A stretch of 5,142 bases of DNA from Candidatus Falkowbacteria bacterium CG10_big_fil_rev_8_21_14_0_10_43_11. Its GTDB lineage: Bacteria > Patescibacteriota > Patescibacteriia > Patescibacteriales > XYC2-FULL-47-12. Positions within the stretch are counted from its first letter, which is position 1. Every line of letters begins with the position of its first letter. The notes beneath the pieces were generated by a model. That model did no database searches. It was not told the origin of the DNA and worked only from the letters and a program-made list of their open reading frames with translations. A program made the position numbers and the translations under genes. Positions 1 through 4,694 of the stretch are shown piece by piece. Location: the NCBI GenBank assembly GCA_002778635.1, contig PFAS01000002.1:1-5142 (forward strand), given 5' to 3'.

Positions 1-33
1 TGACAAAATATAAAAATTTTGTTAATCTATAAT
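1..33 (+). promoter_or_regulatory. AT-rich dyad (copy 1) followed by a TATAAT box
   Basis: Bases 1-9 and 16-24 form an inverted repeat (TGACAAAAT / ATTTTGTTA, one G-T pair, six-base centre). A perfect TATAAT sits at 28-33. The half-sites TGACAAA and TTTGTTA recur at 259-280 in the next promoter, so this is probably a promoter with the same control element. The fit is imperfect: the TGACA is 22 bases from TATAAT, too far for a classical -35, and no good hexamer lies 17 bases upstream. Transcription would start near 40 and enter the hairpin chain that follows. Confidence 0.4.
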
Positions 34-39
34 TAATTG

Positions 40-226
40 TACATTTACTTTGCCCTCAATCCTGGGGGCCTCGATGCCCCGTTGGCGTTCTGAATAACCT
101 TCGGGACGCACTTTTTACAATAATGCTCTTCAGAGCATTTTAAACTATCATTCATTCCCAACTGCTCGGTTCCTTCCTTAAGAACCGTTCACCTGCTGGC
201 CTACCCTCTACCAGCGGGTTTTTTTT
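40..226 (+). ncRNA. candidate structured RNA made of successive hairpins, ending in a terminator
   Basis: No convincing coding sequence lies here. Five hairpins follow one another: 65-69/76-80 (GGGGC/GCCCC); 85-94/100-109 (ten pairs, two of them G-U, loop TAACC); 122-128/133-139 (AATGCTC/GAGCATT, loop TTCA); 167-172/182-187 (CGGTTC/GAACCG); and the terminator stem 192-199/211-218. Wobble pairs inside the ten-pair stem suggest that RNA folding matters rather than a DNA palindrome. It could be a free small RNA of roughly 185 nt, a leader, or the trailer of an upstream gene outside the window. I see no hallmark of tmRNA, 6S, SRP, RNase P or T-box RNAs. The orientation is inferred from the terminator. 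Confidence 0.35.
192..226 (+). terminator. rho-independent terminator upstream of the first gene
   Basis: CCTGCTGG (192-199) pairs with CCAGCGGG (211-218) through eight base pairs including one G-U, around an 11-base loop, followed by eight T (219-226). It closes whatever transcript covers 40-218 and insulates it from the promoter at 258. Confidence 0.88.
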
Positions 227-257
227 ATTTAATTTTAGTTAAAAAATACCTAAAACA

Positions 258-286
258 TTGACAAAATAAATTATTTGTTATATTAT
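258..286 (+). promoter_or_regulatory. sigma70-type promoter of the coiled-coil protein gene, with dyad copy 2
   Basis: A perfect -35 TTGACA (258-263) and a near-consensus -10 TATTAT (281-286) are separated by exactly 17 bases. Start of transcription is expected near 292-294. The spacer contains the second copy of the dyad (TGACAAA at 259-265, TTTGTTA at 274-280), so a regulator binding it would cover the -35 and the spacer. Confidence 0.8.
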
Positions 287-290
287 TTTA

Positions 291-310
291 AGTTCAAATA
301 AATTTGAACT
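291..310 (+). promoter_or_regulatory. perfect inverted repeat at the transcription start (operator or 5' mRNA hairpin)
   Basis: AGTTCAAAT (291-299) and ATTTGAACT (302-310) are exact inverted repeats around two A residues. The element starts five bases after the -10 box and so covers roughly -2 to +18. As DNA it has the size and symmetry of a dimeric repressor operator; as RNA it would be a 9-bp hairpin at the extreme 5' end, a place where hairpins often stabilise mRNA. The two-base centre makes a tight RNA loop, which slightly favours the operator reading. Confidence 0.6.
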
Positions 311-333
311 TTGTTCCATATCAATCTATTTCT

Positions 334-339
334 AGGAGG
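334..339 (+). promoter_or_regulatory. Shine-Dalgarno site of the 351 gene
   Basis: A full-consensus AGGAGG lies 11 bases before the ATG at 351, which fixes that start. Together with the strong promoter it suggests a well-expressed gene. Confidence 0.85.
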
Positions 340-350
340 TATTATTTATC

Positions 351-1076
351 ATGAATAATGAAAAAGTAACCGAAAACATATTCTCGCTAATATTCTACCA
401 AAGCGAACATGGCGGAAAAATACGCCTGACAAGCAGACATCCGGAAACAAGAGAGTATATCTTTCCACATCGCGACTGGGAAAATCTCAGTGGCGGCAGT
501 AAGGTTCGGGCAGGATTGCCTTGTCACTGCACCTTGGAGCCAGCGCAAAACAGCAAATGCTGGATTGCCATCCCCTGTGTCGGTATGTCGCTCACGGCCG
601 AAGTTAAGTCGCTTGAAATCAAGGCAGCGCAACTGACAGAGCGCGAACAAAACCTTCAATATGAAGTCCAACGGCTAGCCGCGCTTTCCGAAAGGCTTAA
701 TGATTGGAAAACAGGACTGGAAACTGCTGGCGACGACCTTGCTCTTGAAAGGGAGAAACTGAACGCCGAAAAACGGCATTTCCAACAAGCTTTAGCCGCT
801 ATGCAGCCTTTTCGCAATGCGTTGCGGTCGGCGACTGAAAAAATAGAAGCGGCCAAAATAGATCTTATAGATCTTATTGAGCGGGTTGAGCAGCTCAACA
901 AAAAAGTGCCGCTAAACGATCGTCTAGTTACATCCAATTTATTGGATGCAATAAACAAAAACATAATTCTTCCTGAATTGCAAGATTATATTACGGCTCC
1001 GAGAACTCAACGGCACTTTCCGCCGCAAGGTGGCCGCGTTATTTTTCCCTTCCGGCGGCAAGCTGGAATCAGATAA
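351..1076 (+). CDS. hypothetical protein: cysteine-containing N-terminal domain plus coiled coil
   Basis: I do not recognise this 241-residue protein. Residues 1-78 look like a small, mostly beta domain with alternating hydrophobic residues and glycine turns, and hold four cysteines (58, 60, 70, 76; C-x-C, then C-x5-C) that could bind a metal. Residues about 80-150 are a charged heptad-like helix rich in Glu, Leu, Lys and Gln, which predicts a coiled coil and dimerisation; a further helical stretch runs to about 185. The tail (217-241) is basic and rich in Arg and Pro, and might bind nucleic acid or ribosomes. There is no signal peptide or membrane segment, so it should be cytoplasmic. The gene stands alone between its own promoter, with an inverted repeat at the start site, and its own terminator, which argues for separate regulation. 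Its base composition is more GC-rich than its AT-rich upstream region. The start is set by the AGGAGG. It is clearly real; its function is unknown. Confidence 0.85.
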   Translation: MNNEKVTENIFSLIFYQSEHGGKIRLTSRHPETREYIFPHRDWENLSGGSKVRAGLPCHCTLEPAQNSKCWIAIPCVGMSLTAEVKSLEIKAAQLTEREQNLQYEVQRLAALSERLNDWKTGLETAGDDLALEREKLNAEKRHFQQALAAMQPFRNALRSATEKIEAAKIDLIDLIERVEQLNKKVPLNDRLVTSNLLDAINKNIILPELQDYITAPRTQRHFPPQGGRVIFPFRRQAGIR

Positions 1077-1104
1077 AAAATTCTCCTCTCATTAACATTG
1101 TTTG

Positions 1105-1138
1105 CCCGGCAATCCCCTCGTTGCCGGGTTCTTTTTTT
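1105..1138 (+). terminator. rho-independent terminator of the coiled-coil protein gene
   Basis: CCCGGCAA (1105-1112) and TTGCCGGG (1121-1128) form a perfect eight-pair stem with an eight-base loop, followed by TTC and seven T (to 1138). It lies 28 bases after the stop. There is no T run on the other strand, so it should not stop uvrB transcription. Confidence 0.93.
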
Positions 1139-1146
1139 GTTCAAAT

Positions 1147-1214
1147 AGTCCGCTCCGGCTTACATCACTTGCGAACCTTTAATACCTGCCCGACTGCCAC
1201 TGCCGTTGCGGACT
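1147..1214. repeat. inverted repeat in the convergent spacer
   Basis: AGTCCGC (1147-1153) is the exact reverse complement of GCGGACT (1208-1214). Inside it, after a two-base mismatch on each side, CGGC and GCCG (1156-1159 and 1202-1205) extend the pairing by four. The arms enclose 42 bases that are GC-richer than the flanks. No T run follows on either strand, so it is not a standard terminator. It may still form a hairpin at the end of the uvrB mRNA, or be a remnant of a small mobile repeat. Confidence 0.5.
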
Positions 1215-1266
1215 TATATCATCTCAAATAAACGCGAATGCCACGAATGTAGAAATAAATTATTAT

Positions 1267-1311
1267 AATATTTAATATCCAATATCTCAATATCCTAATA
1301 TCTAATATTTT
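1267..1311. repeat. degenerate tandem AATAT-type repeat downstream of uvrB
   Basis: Six consecutive units of 7-8 bases all begin AATAT (starting at 1267, 1274, 1281, 1289, 1297 and 1304), with variable ends such as CC, CTC, CCT, CT and TTTT. A pair of CGAATG words at 1235-1240 and 1244-1249 lies just to the left. The whole of 1215-1319 is low-complexity spacer without coding potential. Confidence 0.7.
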
Positions 1312-1319
1312 ACTTTCTT

Positions 1320-1486
1320 TTAACTTTTTACTTTTAACTTTTGTATTCTATCTCTTAGTTCTATCGCTTTTTCAAAATCCAATTCTTCCGCCGCCGCTTG
1401 CATTTCTTTTTCCAGAATTAAAATATCTTCCTCTTCTATTTTTTTTTCTTCTTCGCTTCTTACTTTTAACTTTTCACTTTTAACTT
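1320..1486. repeat. dispersed ACTTTTAACTTTT repeats inside the 3' end of uvrB
   Basis: The 13-base word ACTTTTAACTTTT occurs at 1330-1342 and 1462-1474, and 11 bases of it again at 1476-1486. A partial copy (TTAACTTTTT) at 1320-1329 contains the uvrB stop codon. Read on the coding strand the repeats give the peptide KLKV followed by Lys or Arg and Ser. Confidence 0.7.
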
Positions 1487-3260
1487 GTCTTTTAATTGAT
1501 TTAGGTGCAATGCCGTGTTTTTTATTATGCTCAATCTGAATCTTGCGCCGGCGGTCGGTTTCTTTAATCGCAAGCTTCATGCTCACGGTCATTTTGTCCG
1601 CGTAAAAAATAACTTTGGAATCAATATTGCGCGCGGCCCGGCCGACGGTTTGGATCAAACTGCGTTCGTTGCGCAAAAATCCCTCTTTATCCGCGTCCAA
1701 TATCGCGACTAATCCGACTTCCGGCAAATCCAATCCCTCGCGCAATAAGTTAATCCCGACAATAACATCAATCTTTCCGGTCCGCAATCGCTTTATAACT
1801 TCCACCCGTTCCAGCGTATCAATTTCACTGTGCAGATATTCCACTTTGAAATTGTTTCGCGCCAAATAGCCGGACAATTCTTCCGCCATTCTTTTGGTTA
1901 AAGTCGTTACCAGCGCCCGGTTTCCTTGTTGAATTGTTTTATTGATTTCCTCCATCAAATCCTCAATTTGCCCTTCGCTCGGTTTTACCGTAATCGGCGG
2001 GTCAATCAAGCCGGTCGGCCGAATAATTTGTTCCACAATCTGCGAGGAATTTCTGATTTCTTCCTGTGCCGGCGTAGCGGAAACATAAACTACATTTGCT
2101 CCGTCTTTCGCAAACGGCTTCAAAAAGCCAGTAAATTCGTCAAATTTTAACGGCCGGTTGTCGTACGCGCTGGGCAGGCGGAAGCCGTAATCAATTAAAT
2201 TCCGTTTGCGCGTTCTGTCTCCTTCGTACATGCCGTGCACTTGCGGCAAGGTAGCGTGCGACTCGTCAATAAATAACAGCGGATTTTTTGGTAAAAAATG
2301 CAGGAGCGTATAAGGCGAGCTGCCGGACGCGCGCCGGTCAAAATGCCGCGAATAATTTTCTATGCCTTTGCAATACCCCAATTGTTCAATCATTTCCAAA
2401 TCGTAATTGGTCCGTTGCTGCAAACGGTATTTTAAAACCGGATCAGACATTTTTGCCAAACATTCCTGCAATTCGGTTTTAATTGACTTTATCGCCTCTT
2501 GTTTGTATTCATCGTTTGTAACATACGCCCGCGCCGGATAAATCCAAACCGAATCCAACTTTTTTTCTTTGCGCGCGGTGATGGGGTGCAATTCGTAAAT
2601 ATTTTCAATTTTATCGCCAAAATATTCCAAGCGAGTAATAGCCGTGCCGCCGCCCTGCACGATATCAATAACATCGCCGCGCACGCGGAAGCGGCAGGGT
2701 TTTAACTCCGTATCGTTGCGCTCGTACCGCAAATTTATCAGTTTAAAAATCAATTGGCGCAGAGGCATTTCCGCGCCGATTTTGAATTCAAACGACTGCT
2801 GCTTAAACTCCGTCGGACTGCCCAAACCGTAAATGCAGGATATGGAAGAAACGATAATCGTGTCCGGGCGAGTTAATAAACTAATTCCCGCTTCCATCCG
2901 CATCCGTTCAATTTTTTCATTCACCTGCGAATCTTTTTCAATGTAGGTGTCGGACGCGGGCAGATAGCTTTCCGGCTGGTAGTAATCAAAATAGCTGACG
3001 AAATAGCAAACCTTATTTTCGGGAAAAAATTCCAAAAACTCTTCGTACAATTGCGCCGCGAGCGTTTTATTGTGCGACAAAATCAAAGCCGGGCGCTGCA
3101 GCCGCTCAATCACATTCGCCATGGTAAAGGTTTTACCCGACCCGGTAACGCCAAGCAAAGTCTGCTGCGGCATTCCTGATTTTATGCCGTTAACAATCTG
3201 CTCAATCGCTTTCGGCTGGTCGCCGGCGGGCTTGTAATTGGAATGTAGTTTAAATTGCAT
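1320..3260 (-). CDS. uvrB: UvrB, damage-recognition helicase subunit of the UvrABC excinuclease
   Basis: UvrB receives damaged DNA from UvrA, opens it with ATP, checks the lesion and recruits UvrC for incision in nucleotide excision repair. From the ATG at 3260 the protein has 646 residues, slightly short of the usual 660-680. Visible in order: N-terminal motif with PAGDQP (11-16); Walker A GVTGSGKT (37-44); the Tyr-rich beta-hairpin that clamps DNA (YFDYYQPESY, 90-99, on to about 111); DESH motif II (332-335); VSATP motif III (393-397); motif VI QTVGRAARN (537-545); and a C-terminal UVR motif (about 612-642) that binds UvrA and UvrC. An in-frame TTG at 3290 would add ten residues, but the ATG has the Shine-Dalgarno site and starts the conserved sequence. 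All key motifs are present, so it should be functional. The linker before the UVR motif and the very C-terminus are built from an AT-rich DNA repeat giving KLKV(R/K)S at 597-602 and 641-646. It is convergent with the 351 gene, and no clear terminator is seen after it. Confidence 0.97.
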   Translation of the reverse strand: MQFKLHSNYKPAGDQPKAIEQIVNGIKSGMPQQTLLGVTGSGKTFTMANVIERLQRPALILSHNKTLAAQLYEEFLEFFPENKVCYFVSYFDYYQPESYLPASDTYIEKDSQVNEKIERMRMEAGISLLTRPDTIIVSSISCIYGLGSPTEFKQQSFEFKIGAEMPLRQLIFKLINLRYERNDTELKPCRFRVRGDVIDIVQGGGTAITRLEYFGDKIENIYELHPITARKEKKLDSVWIYPARAYVTNDEYKQEAIKSIKTELQECLAKMSDPVLKYRLQQRTNYDLEMIEQLGYCKGIENYSRHFDRRASGSSPYTLLHFLPKNPLLFIDESHATLPQVHGMYEGDRTRKRNLIDYGFRLPSAYDNRPLKFDEFTGFLKPFAKDGANVVYVSATPAQEEIRNSSQIVEQIIRPTGLIDPPITVKPSEGQIEDLMEEINKTIQQGNRALVTTLTKRMAEELSGYLARNNFKVEYLHSEIDTLERVEVIKRLRTGKIDVIVGINLLREGLDLPEVGLVAILDADKEGFLRNERSLIQTVGRAARNIDSKVIFYADKMTVSMKLAIKETDRRRKIQIEHNKKHGIAPKSIKRQVKSEKLKVRSEEEKKIEEEDILILEKEMQAAAEELDFEKAIELRDRIQKLKVKS

Positions 3261-3266
3261 ATTTTG

Positions 3267-3272
3267 CCCCCT
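3267..3272 (-). promoter_or_regulatory. Shine-Dalgarno site that decides the uvrB start
   Basis: On the minus strand AGGGGG (3272-3267) lies six bases before the ATG at 3260-3258. It supports this start over the TTG at 3290. Confidence 0.75.
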
Positions 3273-3289
3273 AAAACTTTTCACAGGCA

Positions 3290-3317
3290 AACAACGGGCT
3301 TGTCCGCCCGCGCTGTT
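3290..3317. promoter_or_regulatory. inverted repeat over the uvrB start-of-transcription region
   Basis: CGGGC (3295-3299) and GCCCG (3306-3310) are exact inverted repeats around six bases. Outside them AACA (3290-3293) pairs with TGTT (3314-3317), leaving a small internal asymmetry. The dyad touches the -10 box at 3320-3315 and the expected start near 3308, so an operator is possible. It is not a copy of the E. coli or Bacillus LexA box. Confidence 0.35.
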
Positions 3318-3343
3318 TTACTGATGATTTTCAGCTTAGTCAA
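3315..3343 (-). promoter_or_regulatory. probable uvrB promoter
   Basis: Reading the minus strand, TTGACT (3343-3338) and TAAAAC (3320-3315) are separated by exactly 17 bases, five of six and four of six matches to consensus. The -35 begins just after the stop of the methylase stub, so uvrB probably has its own promoter rather than depending on the restriction genes upstream. Confidence 0.5.
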
Positions 3344-3345
3344 AA

Positions 3346-3564
3346 TTACGATGTAATATAATCTAATTTTGCTAAGTTAAAAATATTTAACTGGCCCGCG
3401 TACTTTTCAACTTCCGCTTCGTTTGGGTTGCGCCGGCCGTCCAATTCTTTCATCCGCTTCTCGGCTATTTTGACATATTCCGGGCTGCTGTCAATGCCAA
3501 TGTAATTTTTGCCTAATTTTTTAGCCGCTACTTTGTCTGGTTTTAAACGCAAGACCGCATGCTT
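3346..3564 (-). pseudogene. C-terminal stub of an amino-group DNA methyltransferase (N6-adenine/N4-cytosine type)
   Basis: The reading frame contains VAAKKLGKNYIGIDSSPEYV and IAEKRMKEL. In beta-type amino-methyltransferases this follows directly after the AdoMet-binding motif I (DPFxGSGTT) near the C-terminus. Here motif I itself is missing: the frame reads LRLKPDK where GSGTT is expected. The catalytic (D/N/S)PP(Y/F) motif and target-recognition region are absent. The first possible start is a TTG at 3552 with no Shine-Dalgarno site. About 72 codons remain, against the 250-400 of a working enzyme, so this cannot methylate DNA. The frame is continuous with that of the vsr relic upstream, separated by a single TGA at 3567-3565, which suggests a deletion joined the two. 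The tail after the conserved part (about 30 residues, ending at a TAA) is unremarkable. Confidence 0.72.
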
Positions 3565-3949
3565 TCAAATCAAATTTGCGACGGATGAAACGGCCGCGTC
3601 AATGTCTTTTTTAATCTGATGTCCCCAAATTCGCGCGACTTGCCATCCTTTGCTTCTTAAATACGCCGTATTTCTTCTGTCCCTCGCGCGGTTACCTTCG
3701 ATTTTCTTTTTCCAAAAATCATTTTTTAATTTTCTTTTCCATTTTGGATATTGCCAACCGTGCCAAAAATCGCTGTCCAAAAAAACGCAAACTTTTTCTT
3801 TTTGGAAAACAATATCCGGCTTACCCCTTAAAATTTTTGCGTTTATTTTAAACCTTTTGCCAGTCGTTTTCTTTAATTTTGACGTGAAATTCTTCTCGAA
3901 TTTCGTGCCTGATTATTTTACCTATTTTTTTGGAAACTTGTCTTAACCT
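3565..3949 (-). pseudogene. vsr: Vsr-type (very short patch repair) endonuclease, N-terminus broken by a frameshift
   Basis: Vsr enzymes nick DNA beside T:G mismatches that arise when 5-methylcytosine deaminates, and are usually encoded next to a methylase. From 3912 one frame gives 115 residues with the family signature: TKFEKNF (3-9), GKRFKIN (18-24), RGKPDIVF (29-36, with the metal-binding Asp at 33), DFWHGW (48-53), NRARD (74-78) and GWQVARIW (89-96). Asp occupies the position of the E. coli active-site His64, as in many Vsr-like proteins. Upstream of 3912 this frame meets TAA (3915-3913). The expected N-terminal helix continues in another frame (VSKKIGKI, 3937-3914), so a small indel near 3915-3912 has broken the gene. 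Neither piece has a normal start: the first in the main frame is a TTG at 3780, already past PDIVF. Upstream, the frame runs straight from the stop of the NOV_C-like gene at 3950. Most likely a recent pseudogene; a sequencing indel is the main alternative. Confidence 0.72.
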
Positions 3950-4693
3950 TTACACGATAACGGTATTCCAGCTGATTTGTTTTATAATTTTTTCTTGTTT
4001 AGTAAATTCAAGCTCATCGGCAAATGCCGGATTTCTAAAGATGCGATGATTGGGAGTTTCTATAAAATTTTTCACCAAAAAAATAAAATAATTTTCTCGT
4101 AAATAGGTAGCAGTTTGATATTCCTTGTTAGTTAAACCAATTCCTCCTTTGTCTTTTTCTAGCCCTTTTACTTCTACGGCAAAAAAATTCTCGCCGAAGT
4201 TCAGTTTGAAATCAAAACCACAGCCATACTTTGTTGTATCCTCAATCGTACCTGTGGCAAAAACGGAAACGGATTTATAATTATCCCTAAAATACTGCTC
4301 TGCCGCTTGTCCTGTGAGCAATCTTTTAGCGAATGTGCTTTGTTTTTCTTGCTCTTCAATTCTGTCTTCAATCAGATCAATGTCTGGATTTTTGTAAATA
4401 ACTTGTTTGATAATGCCAGTAAATTCTTCCAAATCTAAATTTTGGTACTTCCCCAGCATTTCTTTTCTTGTCCTGAACATTGGTCGTTTGTGCCAACCTT
4501 TTCTTTCATTCGGAAAAATTGGGTCAAACTCATCTCTGTAATTTCGTATTGAAAGCGGCTTTGTGTTTATCGCTAATCCTATAACATTAAATGCCTCTGA
4601 AAAGTTTTCAAAACCCAAGCGCATCAAACCAACTTTGTCGAATTTTGACAAATACATCCCAATCAACATTGCTTTTTGCAAACTTCTTTGCAT
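3950..4693 (-). CDS. DUF3883/NOV_C-like PD-(D/E)xK nuclease, probable restriction endonuclease
   Basis: A 247-residue cytoplasmic protein with two parts. Residues 1-75 form a helical domain with LSKFDK (15-20), LGFENFSEAF (26-35) and NYRDEFDP (51-58) followed by KGWHKR; this may recognise DNA. Residues about 125-210 resemble the DUF3883/NOV_C fold: TGQAAEQYF (127-135, Glu132), GCGFDF (157-162, Asp161), AVEVKG (172-177, Glu174 and Lys176) and LTNKE (187-191), then a hydrophobic strand YFIFLVKNF. Glu132, Asp161, Glu174 and Lys176 fit the E...D...ExK metal site of PD-(D/E)xK nucleases. The ATG lies one base after the upstream stop and has no Shine-Dalgarno site, so translation is probably coupled. 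With Vsr and methylase relics downstream, a role in restriction is the natural reading, but its target is unknown. The gene is visibly AT-richer than the 351 gene. All catalytic residues seem present, so the enzyme could be active. Confidence 0.8.
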   Translation of the reverse strand: MQRSLQKAMLIGMYLSKFDKVGLMRLGFENFSEAFNVIGLAINTKPLSIRNYRDEFDPIFPNERKGWHKRPMFRTRKEMLGKYQNLDLEEFTGIIKQVIYKNPDIDLIEDRIEEQEKQSTFAKRLLTGQAAEQYFRDNYKSVSVFATGTIEDTTKYGCGFDFKLNFGENFFAVEVKGLEKDKGGIGLTNKEYQTATYLRENYFIFLVKNFIETPNHRIFRNPAFADELEFTKQEKIIKQISWNTVIV

Positions 4694-4694
4694 A

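Noticed and set aside
74..97. Seven-codon reading frame (MPRWRSE) at the start of the hairpin chain, as a leader peptide
   Set aside because: There is no proper Shine-Dalgarno site, the frame overlaps two hairpins, and the codons show no regulatory run of one amino acid. Chance is the simpler explanation.
123..143. Six-codon frame (MLFRAF) over the AATGCTC hairpin
   Set aside because: Entirely contained in a perfect hairpin and without a ribosome binding site.
387..964. Minus-strand open frames of 94 and 102 codons opposite the 351 gene
   Set aside because: They lie antisense to a gene with its own promoter, AGGAGG and terminator, and their residues have no domain-like pattern.
1267..1311. 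CRISPR-like array
   Set aside because: Units are only 7-8 bases, degenerate, and have no spacers.
1515..2832. Plus-strand and out-of-frame open frames across uvrB
   Set aside because: Shadows of a full-length conserved gene; none shows a family motif.
3261..3290. Ten-residue N-terminal extension of UvrB from the TTG at 3290
   Set aside because: UvrB proteins normally begin at the residues encoded from 3260, and the Shine-Dalgarno AGGGGG lies inside the supposed extension, six bases before the ATG.
3565..3567. TGA read as an amino acid (UGA recoding to glycine, as in Gracilibacteria/SR1), making Vsr and the methylase stub one protein
   Set aside because: All other genes here end in TAA and none contains an internal TGA. 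A Vsr fused to a methylase lacking its catalytic motifs would make little sense; a deletion scar explains the arrangement better.
3650..3946. Plus-strand frame of 98 codons rich in Phe and Leu, resembling a membrane protein
   Set aside because: It is the reverse of Lys/Glu-rich vsr sequence, which automatically yields Phe/Leu codons on the other strand; the Vsr motifs are specific and decide the strand.
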